The notes: generated by a model from the sequence alone, not told the origin. A DNA stretch of 64,000 nt from DASQPR01 sp963797675 (GCA_963797675.1 CAWCQQ010000002.1:248001-312000); one strand, 5' to 3'; counted from the first letter of the stretch, positions 18,225 through 29,071 are shown. Numbers and translations: made by a program.

Positions 18225-19434
18225 CTACAAGAACACCCGACCCTCACCACGATAAGTAGGCACAGACCCCACCACCGTCTCCCCATCGATCAAATACAAC
18301 GAAGAGACGTGTTCAGACAACTCGCCGGCCTTCGTATGCCGGAACCAAACCCGGTCGCCGACGAGCGAGAGAGTCGGCCGTACGGCCGGACAGCGGCGTC
18401 TGGACCTCGCCCGTCCCCTCCTGTTTCAGCAGGCAAGGCCACGCGGCAGCGTTGGCGTAGGCAGCCGTGACGGACCGGCCTGGCCGGAGGCCACCCAACC
18501 GCCGCCGAGGACCGTGACGATGCCGGGCGCCGGTCGGCGTACGACGCTCAGAGCGAAGTACGCACTCGGGGTCGGGCGCCACGCGCTGTAGCCGTCGAAG
18601 AGCACCGGACCGTAGAGGCCGGAGCCGGCGGTGACCTCGGTGACCGACGGGTCGGCCGCCGTCTCGGCGATGCTGCCGGTACCGCCGCCGTTGACGAACT
18701 CCAGGTCGGCAAGTTCGCGGACGGCTTTGACCACATCGCCACGGCGCGCAATCAGTTCCGGCAGGGAACGCCGCTGCATGGCCCGGATGCCGATGCCTCG
18801 CATCGCCTGGCCGGGAGGTGCGTCGCCGAGGCCGGCGATCTGCGCCTCATAGGACATGATCGCGACGAGCCGGAATCCCGGGCGCGACGTGATCGCGCGG
18901 GCCAGCGTCGCCGCCTGATCGGCCGAGTGGATCGGCGATCGGCGTACGCCGAGGTGCAGCCGCCCGCCGACGGGCTTCCAGGACGCGTCGAGGTCGATGC
19001 AGACCCGGATCGCCTCGCGCTGGGCGGGCGCGATCACCGAGTCGATGAAGTCGAGCTGCTCGGTCGAGTCGACCATGATCGTGATGGCGTTGGCCAGCGC
19101 CGCATCGGTGGCCACGGTCGCGGATCGCGGCCCGGTCCGCGGACGGGTACGCGACCAGGATGTCGTCGCTCGTACCCGTGGTGAACAGCCAGATCGCCTC
19201 GGGAATCGTGAACGCCATGATGCCGTGCCAGCCGGGCCGGTCCAGAACGCGGCGAAGCAGCTCCCGAACGCGTACGGACTTGCTGGCGACCCGGATCGGC
19301 GTACCGGCTGAGCGTTTTTCCAGTGCGGCGGCGTTGCCGTCGTAGGCGCGGACGTCGACCACCGCGAACGGGGGGTCAAGATCGGCGGTCGCACGGTCGA
19401 ACCGGGCACGCAGTTCTTCGGATTCACCAGGCAC
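18225..19434 (-). CDS. PLP-dependent amino acid deaminase/aldolase (D-threonine aldolase-like), frame broken three times
   Basis: About 400 residues when joined. The N-terminal alanine-racemase-type barrel starts PPFAVVDVRAYDGNAAAL with RVASKSVRVRELL, the PLP lysine being in ASKS. The barrel continues with VCIDLDASWKPVGGRLHLG and FVNGGGTGSIAETA. The C-terminal beta domain (AGSGLYGPVLFDGY, VTVLGGGWVASG, EGTGEVQTPL, GDRVWFRHTKAGELSEH) ends at a TAG at 18225. Frame changes fall near 19130, 18430 and 18365; every family block is present, so I read them as indels. Family members cleave or deaminate small amino acids; substrate unknown. Confidence 0.8.
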
Positions 19435-19497
19435 GGCGCAACGATAGACCGCGGCTGCGCGAGGCCGTCAGCAGGCGCGTCTACAGTGGGAGCGGCA

Positions 19498-21690
19498 ATG
19501 GCCGCTGAGACGCTGCACGGCGCGTCCCGACGACGAGGAGTGCGACGGTGGACGCTAGACATGGCTGCCGAACCGGCCCCGGTCGTGTCAGGCATGGCGG
19601 CGATCCGGGAAGTCCTGTCGATCCGTGCTTTTCGTCGACTTTGGGCGGTATTAGGACTTTCGTCGCTCGGCGACTGGCTGGGTCTGCTGGCCACCTCGAC
19701 GTTTGCGGCGGCCGAGGTCAGCGGTTCAGCGGCGAAGGGCGCGGCGTTCGGCGGTGTGATCGCGGTACGCATGCTGCCCGCGCTCGTGCTCGGCCCGATC
19801 GCCGGCGTGATCGCCGATCGATGGGACCGCCGCTACACCATGGTCGTCTGCGATCTGGCGCGATTCGTGCTGTTCGCGTCGATCCCGGCGGTCACGCTCA
19901 TCACCAACAGTCCCATCGCTGATCGTGCTGTGGGCCGCGATCGCCACGTTCATCATCGAATCGCTGCAGATGGTGTGGGCGCCGGCCAAGGAATCCTCGG
20001 TGCCGAACCTGATCACCGTCGGTCGGCTCGAAGCGGCGAACCAGCTGACGCTCGCGACCACCTACGGATTCGCGCCGATCGCGGCGGTCGGCGTGATCGC
20101 GTTCCTGACGTGGTTCGTCCGGGCCGTGTCGCACTCGTCCCCGACCAGCACCCTCAGCCCGACCCACCTCGCGCTCTACTTCAACGCGCTGACGTTCCTC
20201 GCGACCGCGCTCGTGGTGTTCTTCGGGATCCCGGAGATCAGCGGCCGGGCGGTCGAGCGGCCGGCGAAGAAGCCGAGCCTGATCCGCGAGTTCGCGACCG
20301 GCTGGTCGTACGTCGCGAAGACCCGGCTCGTCCGCGGACTGGTGCTCGGCATCCTCGGCGCGTTCGCCGGCGCCGGCGTGGTGGTCGGCACCGCACAGTT
20401 CTACGCGATCTCGCTCGGCGGTGGTGACCTGTCGTTCTACATCCTGTTCGGCAGCATCTTCGTCGGTCTCGGGACCGGCATCGTGGCCGGTCCACGCATG
20501 GTCCGCGAGCTGTCCCGGCGCCGCTGGTTCGGGCTCTCGATCATCTTCGCGGCGATCTCGGTCACGCTGCTCGCGTTCGCCTGGCATCTGGTCATCGGCG
20601 TGCTCGGCGCGCTCTGCGTCGGCATCGGCGCCGGGATGGCGTTCCTGTCCGGCACCACGCTGATCGGCACCGAGGTCACCGACGACGTACGCGGCCGGGT
20701 GTACGCGTTCATCCAGACCGGCACGCAGGTCACGCTGCTGCTGACGATCTCGCTGTCCAGCTTCATCGTCGGCCTCGGCGGCACCCGCGAGATCCTCGGC
20801 TTCACGATTTCGACGACCCGGCCGATGCTGCTGGCGGCCGGTGTCTTCGGCACCATCGCGGGCATCGGCGCGCTGCGGCAGATGGATGACAAGCCCGGCG
20901 TACCGCTTCTGGCGGATCTGATCGCGTCGCTGCGCGGGCACCCGCTGAGCCTCAGCGAGCCGCCACCGGACGGCGATCCGCTGATCGACGGCGGTCACCC
21001 GCTGCCCGGTGTCGGACGGTTCATCGTGTTCGAGGGCGGCGAAGGCGCCGGCAAGTCGACGCAGGTCCGGCGGCTCGTGCGACGCTGCGAGGCGTACGGG
21101 CGATCGGTCATCGACACCCGCGAGCCCGGTGCGACGCCGATCGGGAAGAAGATCCGCGCAGCTCGTACTCGATCCGCCGGACGGTGACGGGCCACCGCTC
21201 TCGCCCCGAGCCGAAGCGCTGCTCTACGCGGCCGACCGGGCGCATCACGTCGCCACGGTGATCCGGCCGGCGCTCGCCCGCGGCACGATCGTCATCTCCG
21301 ACCGCTACGTCGACTCATCCCTCGCCTACCAGGGCGCCGGCCGTACGCTGCCGGCCGAGGAGATCAAGTGGCTGTCGCGCTGGGCGACCGGCGGCCTGCG
21401 TCCGGATCTGATCGTGCTGCTCGACATCGATCCGGCCGACGGTCTGCGCCGCGCCGAGGACCGGGGCCACAAGGACCGGCTGGAGTCCGAGTCGCTCGTC
21501 TTCCACCAGCGGGTCCGGCGCGCGTTCCTGGATCTGGCCGCCGCCGATCCGGACCGCTATCTGGTGGTCAACGCGTCCGATCCGATCGATGTGATCGCGT
21601 TCGCGGTGCGGGAACGCGTACACCGGATGCTGCCGCCCGCCCTGCGTGTCGCAGGAACCGCTCGCCGCCGAGGATCGGACCGCGGCATGA
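19498..21690 (+). CDS. tmk: MFS transporter-dTMP kinase fusion (frame broken two or three times)
   Basis: A two-part protein of about 730 residues. Residues 1-440 are an MFS-type membrane domain (start GMAAIREVLSIRAFRRLW, then LGDWLGLLATSTF and a dozen hydrophobic spans). Residues from about 500 are thymidylate kinase: P-loop FEGGEGAGKSTQ, REPG, and SDRYVDSSLAYQG. Tmk phosphorylates dTMP to dTDP. The fusion to an MFS domain is known in several actinobacteria. Breaks: near 19915 (TLITNSP to IVLWAAIATF), near 21155 before LVLDPPDG, and probably near 21640. The natural stop is likely the TGA at 21688-21690, which overlaps the holB ATG. Confidence 0.82.
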
Positions 21691-22871
21691 GCGTGTTCGA
21701 CGCCCTCGTCGGCCAGCCGGAAGCGGTCGAGGCGCTGTCGCAGGCGTCGGCCGCGGCGGCCGAGATCGTCGCGGGCAACGCCTCCGCCGCCGGCGGCATG
21801 ACGCACGCGTGGCTCTTCACCGGCCCGGCCGGCTCCGGCCGATCGGTCGCGGCCCGCGCGTTCGCCGCCGCACTGGAATGTCCGGACGGCGGTTGCGGCC
21901 ATTGCCAGTCCTGCCATAACGCACTAGGGGGTACGCACTCGGACGTCCGCATCGTCGTTCCGGAAGGGCTGACGATCGGTGTCGCCGAGATGCGTGCCCT
22001 GGTCCTGCGCGCGCAGACGTCGCCGACGCTCGGTCGCTGGCAGGTGCTGATCGTCGAGGACGCGGATCGGCTCACCGAGCAGGCCGGAAACGCGCTGCTC
22101 AAAGCGATCGAGGAGCCGCCGCCGCGGACGGTCTTCCTGCTCTGTACGCCATCCACGCACCCGGACGACATCTCGGTGACGATCCGATCCCGGTGCCGGA
22201 CGATGACGCTGCGCCAGCCGTCGCCCGAGGCGGTGGCGTCGGTGCTGATCGCCCGGGACGGCACCGATCCGGTCCGCGCCGCCTGGGCCGCAGCGGCCGC
22301 GCAGGGGCATGTCGGACGCGCCCGGCGGCTGGCGAACGACCCGCAGGCACGCGCCCGCCGCGACGCCGTGCTGGGGATTCCGCGGCAGCTCTCCGGCATC
22401 GGCGCCTGCTTCGATGCGGCCTCGGCACTGATCGCGGCGTCCGAGGCGGAGGCCGCGGCGATCAGCAACGAGCTGGACACGAAGGAACGATCCGATCTCG
22501 AGACCGCGCTCGGCGCCGGCGGGACCGGCAAGGGTGCGGCCGGCGCCGTACGCGGCTCGGCCGGCATCCTCAAGGACATGGAGCGCCGGCAGAAGTCACG
22601 GGCGACCCGGGCTCAACGAGATGCGCTCGACCGGGCCCTGATCGACCTCGCCGGCTTCTACCGTGACGTGCTCGTACGGCGGTTCGGTGCACCGGTGGCA
22701 CTGGTGCACGAGGATGTCGCCGCGATGACCGCGAGCGCGGCCGAACGCTGGAGTGCCGAGAGCGCGCTGCGCCGCCTGCAGGCGATCCTCGCCTGTCGCG
22801 AAGCGATCGAGCTGAACGTGAAGCCCCGGATCGCGGTCGAAGCCATGATGCTGTCGCTCTGGCAGGGATAG
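21687..22871 (+). CDS. holB: DNA polymerase III subunit delta prime
   Basis: 394 residues, clamp-loader subunit. MSVFDALVGQPEAVEAL starts the AAA+ module. A P-loop TGPAGSGRS, the zinc module CPDGGCGHCQSC and the DEAD-like VEDADRLTEQAGNALLKAIEEPP follow, then the SRC motif IRSRCR. The C-terminal collar domain carries an Ala/Lys-rich stretch near 22500-22570. In the raw sequence the tmk frame runs into holB without a stop; the ATG at 21687 and the overlapping TGA suggest a normal tmk-holB coupling broken by one indel. Confidence 0.9.
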   Translation: MSVFDALVGQPEAVEALSQASAAAAEIVAGNASAAGGMTHAWLFTGPAGSGRSVAARAFAAALECPDGGCGHCQSCHNALGGTHSDVRIVVPEGLTIGVAEMRALVLRAQTSPTLGRWQVLIVEDADRLTEQAGNALLKAIEEPPPRTVFLLCTPSTHPDDISVTIRSRCRTMTLRQPSPEAVASVLIARDGTDPVRAAWAAAAAQGHVGRARRLANDPQARARRDAVLGIPRQLSGIGACFDAASALIAASEAEAAAISNELDTKERSDLETALGAGGTGKGAAGAVRGSAGILKDMERRQKSRATRAQRDALDRALIDLAGFYRDVLVRRFGAPVALVHEDVAAMTASAAERWSAESALRRLQAILACREAIELNVKPRIAVEAMMLSLWQG

Positions 22872-22968
22872 AAGTTCCCCAATAGTCCGAAGTTATCCAC
22901 AGGCGAGCAGAGACCCTATCGCTATCGATATCTTGTGCCGTACGGTGCGATGCGGGAGGGCGACGGCG

Positions 22969-23295
22969 ATGGCGCGCGAGATCGACGAAGTGTTTATCGA
23001 AGAGGCGATCCAGCGATATCAACGTATCGACGAGCGCAACGCCGAGTTCGCGAAGGCCTCGGCCGCGCATGGACGTCACGGTGCACTCGCCGGACGGTTG
23101 GTGACCGTCGTGGTGGCCGTGGACGGCACGATCCGCGACATCGACATCGACGAGCATCTCCTCGGCTCGTCCGGGGCCGATGTGTCGCGATCGGTGCGCC
23201 TGGCGGTGACCGCAGCCGGAGATGCCGCTGCCTGGGCGCGGGCGAAGCTGCGGGCCGAGACGTTCTCCGACTATGACCCGATCGGGAGGCCCTGA
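22969..23295 (+). CDS. YbaB/EbfC-like small protein
   Basis: 108 residues. A helical start (DEVFIEEAIQRYQRIDERNAEF), then LAGRLVTVVVAVDGTIRDIDI and an Ala-rich helix: the fold pattern of YbaB/EbfC proteins in the short form found beside type VII secretion (ESX) genes in actinobacteria. The ATG at 22969 has GGGAGG upstream. The stop overlaps the next ATG (TGATG). Whether it binds DNA or acts as an ESX-associated factor is open. Confidence 0.65.
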   Translation: MAREIDEVFIEEAIQRYQRIDERNAEFAKASAAHGRHGALAGRLVTVVVAVDGTIRDIDIDEHLLGSSGADVSRSVRLAVTAAGDAAAWARAKLRAETFSDYDPIGRP

Positions 23296-23586
23296 TGGAA
23301 TTGGAGACGGCCGGCCGCCGCGTGGACGAGGGCGGGCGTGGCCCTGCGGGCCGCCGCGCAGCGGATTGATGCGTCGCGTCCGCCCGCTCGGCGTAGGGCG
23401 CCGGCGCGTCCGGTGCGCTCGGCGAACTCGGCCGGGCCTGGGCCGGGAAGATCTCCGGCGCACTGCGTCGCGCGGGCGGACGGAGTCGCGGGCGCTCGCT
23501 GCCGCTGCGGCCGAGCTCACCGGCGCGATCAGAACTGGCGACGTCGGGCTATCGCGGATCCGAAGTCGCGACGCGGGGGTGCCTGA
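23295..23586 (+). CDS. Small EspC/WXG100-like helical protein (frame broken repeatedly)
   Basis: About 97 residues if rebuilt. The joined sequence reads MELETAGRRVDE, ALRAAAQRIDASRPPA, ASGALGELGRAWAGKISGA, ALAAAAAELTGAI and YRGSEVATRGA. Two helices around a central W and a C-terminal Y(R)xSE/D element are the pattern of ESX-exported EspC- and WXG100-type proteins. At least four indels are needed, two in G runs (GAGGGCGGG near 23305 and CGGGGGT near 23578). With the last one repaired the stop is TGA at 23584-23586, overlapping the next ATG. The reconstruction is mine, so confidence is modest. Confidence 0.45.
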
Positions 23587-24242
23587 TGGATCTGTTGGAT
23601 CGCGTTTCCGGACCCGGGCTCCGACCTGCTCGAGCGCGTCGATGACGTGCTGACCCGCGCAGGTGCGCCGGCGGATCATCCGGTCTGGCGGCTGATCCAG
23701 CGAGCCGGCGCACTGCCGTCGGCCGTGTTCGCCGAGGTCGGGGCGCTCGTCGCCGGTTGATCTGCAGGCCGCCGCCGCGGAGTTGGCCGGCGCACGATCG
23801 GAGGTCCGGCGGTCTGCCGAAGCGGTCCCGTCGCAGCTGGATTCGCGCGGCACGGCGGCCGAGGGATTCGGCGTGCGCTGGGCGGCGCTCGGCGCGCAGA
23901 TCACCGACGACGGTCTGACCGGCCGTCTGGCCGCGACGTCGGCGGCGATCGAGCGGCGTCGCCGACTGGGTGGCGAGGACCCGCCGCAGCGTCGCCGGCG
24001 AGGTGGGTGCGTGCCTCGGCTCGACGGAGGCGGTCCTGGTCCGGTCGATCGTCGGCGTTCCGGGGCCGGACGAGATCCGCGCTGCGGCCGATATCGGCGC
24101 CTGCGTGCTCATGGCCGTCCTCGACGCGGTCGACGAGGGCTGGCAGCACGTCGACGAGTGGTCGGAGCTGGTCCACGAGGTGCCGGTCCGGACCGCGGCG
24201 GCAACGTCCACGCCGGTGGCGCACCACATCGACCTGCGCTGA
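23586..24242 (+). CDS. Helical protein of the ESX-like trio (frame broken about three times)
   Basis: About 218 residues when joined. Blocks: MDLLDRVSGPG / SDLLERVDDVLTRAGAP, HPVWRLIQRAGALPSAVF, LQAAAAELAGARSEVRRSAE, WAALGAQITDDGLTGRLAAT, VADWVARTRRSVAGEVGACL, VVGVPGPDEIRAAADIGAC-type stretch and a tail ending VAHHIDLR. It is almost all helix with no signal peptide or membrane span. The architecture of a front WXG-like helical part plus a second helical domain would fit a larger ESX substrate. Breaks near 23610, 23760 and 23960. I do not recognise a named family. Confidence 0.45.
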
Positions 24243-24460
24243 CACACCCCAGCGATCCGGCCGACCGATCATCGAACCGAGCCCGGACGCGCCAACGGCG
24301 CCAGCTGGCGAAATACATCGCTCACTGGCGCCGCGGCTCCTGCACCCCCCGCAGGCTTTCGTCACCGGATCCAGCGCTTGGCGGTTCCTGGTGACACGGA
24401 CGATCGTAACCTAATTTGTCCGTATTGGTGGGGATAAAAACGAAGCAACACGCCGACCCG

Positions 24461-25888
24461 CTAGACCGTCGAAGTACGCCGCCGTGCGATCACCAGCAGG
24501 AGGCGGCCGACCAGCAGCAGGAGGACACCGCCGCCGACGAAGTACGGCGTACCGGAGCCGGTCAACGGCAGGTTGCCAGACGTCGCCCCCGCCACCGACG
24601 TGCTGGGCTTCGGTGACGTCGGATGCCCCGGCGTGCTGCCGCCGTGACCGGAGCTGGTGGACGGCGACGGCGGTGGGGAGGGTGTCGTGCAGGTGCCGTA
24701 GCCGCGCGTACATGGCGATGGGCTGCCCGGGCAGCCGTAGTTACCGTCACACGGCGCCGGCGTCGTATCGACGGCCGGTGGCGCGGTCGCCGCCGCGGAG
24801 AGTTCGCCGATGCCGAGGTCGATCACGGTACGACCGCCGGTGGTCAGGTTCGACAACATGCCGAGCGGCGCTCCGAGCGGTGCCAGCATGACCTGCAGGC
24901 GCACGGTCGCGGCGGACCCGGATACCGACGTCGGCGTGACCGACTTCGTCAGGGCACCGAGCGACAGCCGTACCTGAAGCTGCACCTTCTTCAAGCTGAT
25001 CTCAGGCAGTACGCCGACGATGCTGCTCAGCGCAGCCGAGACGCCGAACGACACGCTGCCCCCGGTGTCGGACAGCCTGACGTGCTTGCCGCCCGGGAGC
25101 GTCACGTCGAGGACCGGTGACGTGTAGGTCACCGATGACGTGGCCGCCGTACCCGCGGCGATGGCGATCAGTGTCGGTTCGGTGATCACTTTGATCGCGA
25201 CCGCGGCGCTCGTACCCCCGAATAGCTCGACATCGGCGAGCCCGGCCGCAGCGCCACCCTCGCTCCCGAGGTGGCCGCCGACCGTGGTGAGGCCGGCGCC
25301 GGCCTTGCCGTTCAGGTTCGTCGGCAGCGCGACCAGGCTGTGTCCGTGTGCATCGGTGACCGCAGCCGCGTCCAGAACCGAGGCGGCGCCGGTCGCGAGC
25401 CCGCAGCCGTACGGGCCGGATTGGCCCGCCTGCGCCGCCACGTTTCCGACGCCGAGGGAGAGCAGCCCGTTGTGCAACGCGACCAGCGAGTGGCTGTCCG
25501 GAGCCGCATGAGCCGGCGGCGCGGTCTGCGACGCGTGCGCGTTCAACAGCGCATCCGGACGGTGATCCCGGCGATCGTCGCACCGAGATAGTCGGCGCTC
25601 GCCGTGGCGATCTGCGGGTGCGCGTGCGCCATGTCGGCGGTGGCGTGGCCGATCGTCACGTTCGCGATCGGAGCCGGGTAGGAGCCCGAGTGGCCCGACG
25701 TCGAGGAGGTTGAGTTTCAGCAGGTCGGCCGCTGCGTGGGCGGTGTAGCCGGCGGGCACGCACGGGCTCGTGGCGGCCGCCGGGCCGGACGTGAACATGA
25801 GGGCCGGGAGCAGCGCGGCACCGATGACGCCGGTGACGGCCGCTGCGAGCCGCCGATTTCGGGCGTGCGGAAGTAAGGACGTGTTCAT
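24461..25888 (-). CDS. LPxTG-anchored surface protein (choice-of-anchor type), two compensating frame breaks
   Basis: About 475 residues. A signal peptide (about 1-40, cut near GPAAA-TS) starts from an ATG with GGAGG 4-8 bases upstream. A long beta-type, Ala/Gly/Thr/Ser-rich body with repeated HSLVAL blocks follows, then a Cys-containing Pro/Ser/Thr linker (PCDGNYGCPGSPSPCTRGYG) and a C-terminal sorting signal: NLPLTGSG, a hydrophobic span and RRRTSTV. It should be linked to the cell wall by a sortase, none of which is in this window. Between about 25690 and 25560 another frame gives ANVTIGHATADMAHAHPQIA, which fits better; two opposite indels explain this. Confidence 0.78.
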   Translation of the reverse strand: MNTSLLPHARNRRLAAAVTGVIGAALLPALMFTSGPAAATSPCVPAGYTAHAAADLLKLNLLDVGPLGLLPGSDRERDDRPRHRRHGARAPADRHGERRLSRCDDRRDHRPDALLNAHASQTAPPAHAAPDSHSLVALHNGLLSLGVGNVAAQAGQSGPYGCGLATGAASVLDAAAVTDAHGHSLVALPTNLNGKAGAGLTTVGGHLGSEGGAAAGLADVELFGGTSAAVAIKVITEPTLIAIAAGTAATSSVTYTSPVLDVTLPGGKHVRLSDTGGSVSFGVSAALSSIVGVLPEISLKKVQLQVRLSLGALTKSVTPTSVSGSAATVRLQVMLAPLGAPLGMLSNLTTGGRTVIDLGIGELSAAATAPPAVDTTPAPCDGNYGCPGSPSPCTRGYGTCTTPSPPPSPSTSSGHGGSTPGHPTSPKPSTSVAGATSGNLPLTGSGTPYFVGGGVLLLLVGRLLLVIARRRTSTV

Positions 25889-26097
25889 GGATGATCCTCC
25901 GAAAGCCGGTCGGGGGCGCGATAGCGGCCTTGGTGCGAGCCGCTCACGTTGACAGACAACGATGCGTTCGGAAGGCCGGTTACGGCGATCAATACCCGGC
26001 ACGGCATGTTGCGCTACAAATCATCCGATTAGCCGAGGTAGCACCGTCCGGGAAGCGGGTGCTTCAGCTTCGGTGTTTACGCAAGTAGAGTCGCCAC

Positions 26098-26938
26098 ATG
26101 GGCTTACTGTGCGCGGTCAGCTTCAACCGATATGGTCGGCTTTACTACTTTAATCCCGGCGCGTACGAATTCGCCGTGGGTGACCGTGTTCTCGTGCCGA
26201 CCGACGACGGTCCCGAGGTCGCGGAGTGCGTCTGGGCGCCTCAGTGGGTCTCCGAGGACACGGACGGCTTCCCGGCGCTGCTCGGGCTGGCCGAATCCGT
26301 GGACATGGACCGGGACAAGCTCCAGCGCGAACGGAAGGCGGCTGCGAAAGTGGCCGCGAAGCAGTTGATCCGCGATCACGAACTGCCGATGAAGGTGGTC
26401 GCGGTCGACTACGTCGGCGAATCGGAGGGCATTTCCGGCGGCCGTACGACGATTTACTTCACCGCGCCACACCGCGTCGACTTCCGCGCGCTCGTCCGGG
26501 ATCTCGGTGCGACCCTGCATTGCCGGGTCGAGCTGCGGCAACTTGCGGCTCGGGATTCGGCGCGCGTACAGGGCGGCATCGGATCGTGCGGGCGCGACCT
26601 GTGCTGTGCCACGTTCCTCACCGACTTCGAGCCGGTCAGCATCCGGATGGCGAAGGATCAGGATCTGCCGCTGAACCCGCTGCGCATCTCCGGTGCCTGC
26701 GGGCGGCTGATGTGCTGCCTGAAATACGAGCACCCGCTCTACCAGCAGTTCCAGGCCACCGCGCCAGCCGTCGGCGAGCGCGTTACGACGCCCGAGGGCG
26801 ACGGCCGCGTGATCGGGCACAGCGTGCCGCGCGACGCAGTCGTGGTCCGGATGGACTCCGACGGCTCCCGCTGCTCCTGCAGCCGGGCGTCGGTGTGCGG
26901 CTCGCGGGCCGGCGTACTCCGAGCGCTACGAGGGCTGA
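26098..26938 (+). CDS. ricT: PSP1-domain regulatory protein (RicT-like)
   Basis: About 280 residues. PSP1 C-terminal domain: VAVDYVGESEGISGGRTTIYF, then RIELRQ-type block and the cysteine pairs CGRDLCCATFL and CGRLMCCLKYEHPLY. In Bacillus, RicT is part of the RicAFT complex that holds iron-sulfur clusters and affects RNase Y; the actinobacterial role is less clear. The gene usually lies close to holB and tmk, as here. The true stop is probably the TGA at 26936-26938 after SERYEG; the frame slips in GCGGGCCGG near 26905, which otherwise adds about 20 unrelated residues. Confidence 0.88.
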
Positions 26939-26941
26939 GGT

Positions 26942-28694
26942 TTACGAGGGCTGAGACTCCGGTGCGCGAGGCGCCGGGGCCGGGGCGTGTGACCGCTGAG
27001 CGATCGTGATCGGCGGCTCGGCCAGCCGGTAGCCGATCGGTCGCGCCGGCTCCAGCCACGGCTTGTGCTCCGGCGCATCCGGCGTCGCGCGCCACTTGCG
27101 GGACACCTTCGGCACGGCGATCGGATGCACGGTCAGCGTCCCGTGGCGATCGATGTGCAGCCGCAGGAAGCTCTTCGAATCGATGATCGATTGTCCGGAG
27201 AACAGCTCGTTCACGTTGACGCCGAACGCGCTCGCGATCAACATGTACGCGCAGAAGATCACGGTTGAGACGGCGCCCATGACCAGGAAATATCCGAGTA
27301 CGGCGGCGATCGGCAACGGCCATCGTTCGGTCAGGAACGGCAGCCGGACGAGGCCCCAGGTGCCGAGAACGCCGACGCCGATCTGAACGAGGCCGTGGAT
27401 CGTGCCGAGCACGATCCGCGTGATGCCGTTGAGCTTGCCGCCGGTCGGTGACTTCGCGAACAGGATCGTGCCGGCCATGAACAGGATGACCATCAGCGCG
27501 ATCGGAAGTTCGAGCCAGCGCTCCGCCAGCGCACCGACGTGCTCGAACACGCCCAGCATCGCGCACATCAGCAGCGTCTGCAGAGTGCCGAGCATGCCGG
27601 CGAAGCCGGGGTTGTTCGGCAGCACGCGACCGAATACGCCGAACGCGTACCGGCGGGATTGGGATTTGGTCGGGAATCTCGACGCGAGCCGGTAGGACTT
27701 GGTCTCCTCGGATCGCAGGCTGCCCGGATTCGCCGGCGGCGGCACCTGGATCTCCTCGGGCATGCGGTGCGTCGGGTAGAGGTAGGCGCCGCCGCCTCCA
27801 CAGTGGATCAGCTGCGCGATTGGTGCCGGAGTAGCGCGCATAGTGGTGGAGATCGCCGGAGAGCATCAGTGCGACGTCGGCTCCGACCGGATTGAGCACG
27901 GTCTTCACGAAGTAGTCGACCGCGTCGTAGACGCCCGGCTCGCCGACCGCCTCGACCCAACTCGGCGTCGGCGCGCACAGGATCACCCGGTCACCGGCCT
28001 GCAGTTTGCCGGCCGCAGTCTGGAAGTACGCCAGTTGCGCATCGTCGATGTACGCGCCGAACTGGGTATCGATCGCGAACAGCCACCAGTGCTGCGGCAA
28101 CTCGACGGCGAAGTAGCTGCGGGCCTGTCGGGCGCAGTGTCCGCCGATCTTGTGCGTGCCGCTCTTGGCGAACAGTCGCATGAACGACGTCAGCCCGTCG
28201 TACCAGTCGTGGTTGCCGGGTAGCGCGTACAGGTTCGGGGTGGGGCCGCCGGGCGGAGGCAGTGGCATGGCCGCCTCGTACGGACCCTTGGTCTTTGCCT
28301 TGTACCGCTCCCACGTGGGCGTCGGATAGATTTCGTCGCCACCCATCACGAGAAAGTGGCCACGCGGCAGCGGTTCGAGCCCGTCCACGGTCAGCTCGTC
28401 CTGCGACAACAGGTACGCGATCGTGTAGGTCGCGTTGAACCCGTCGCCGAGATCCGCGACGAAGTCGAACCAGATCTCCTGGCCGTTGCCGAGTTCCTGG
28501 AAGATCGTGGGTGCCAGCGATTTCTGCAGGTCACGCTTGTCGAGGTACTCGCCGAATACGTCCGACAGCACGACCCGGCCGGCGGTGTTCACGAGCATGC
28601 TCGGACTCAACCACTTGACCGGTTTCGCCTTGGCAAAGCCGAGTTCGGTATCGGCGTCGGACTGCGGGCGATGGGGGGCTGCACCGATGGTCAT
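26942..28694 (-). CDS. Membrane-linked metallophosphoesterase (frame broken once)
   Basis: About 583 residues. The N-terminal half is a calcineurin-like phosphoesterase: MGGDEIYPT (metal site 1), LPGNHDWYDG (site 2, NHD), and MLSGDLHHYARY (the GDLHH site). The C-terminal half has four to five hydrophobic spans (GMLGTLQTLLMCAMLG, IALMVILFMAGTILF, AAVLGYFLVMGAVSTVIFCAY) and ends in a Pro/Ala-rich tail. The first half continues into the second near 27820 in another frame, probably one indel. The start is uncertain: ATG at 28694 gives MTIGAAPHRPQSD, but a TTG at 28829 with GGAG upstream is possible. Confidence 0.75.
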
Positions 28695-29071
28695 GAATGG
28701 CCACGCTATCGGCCAATTCCGGGAAGCGCTGCCCCCCGAACGGCCGGTCCAGCGCGCGGTAACCGAGACGGCCGTGATACAAACGGCGGCCTCGTGATCG
28801 TGAAGACTTAGCGGGGATGGCTGTTCCAAGTCTCCATGATCTTTGATGGCATGTACGTTTCAGCAGGTCGGAGTGGTGTGAGACGAACTCCGGCAGCGTG
28901 CCGGAGGGCCCGCGCGATGATCCGGTAGAGATAAGGGCGTCCTGACGCGTTACCGCTACAGGATCATGAAACCGGGCATCCAAGATCACGCGAGGCTACC
29001 CAGATCGCCAAGATCAATATCGTGGCAACCCACCCGGGACAAATCCTTGACCGGCGTTCTAGAGTCTGGCC

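Noticed and set aside
21640..21690. A true Tmk-HolB fusion
   Set aside because: An alternative frame gives a normal Tmk end with a TGA overlapping the holB ATG, and this assembly has many indels.
24243..24460. tRNA gene near holB
   Set aside because: No T-loop GGTTCGAATC-like motif or cloverleaf could be found; the same was true across the window.
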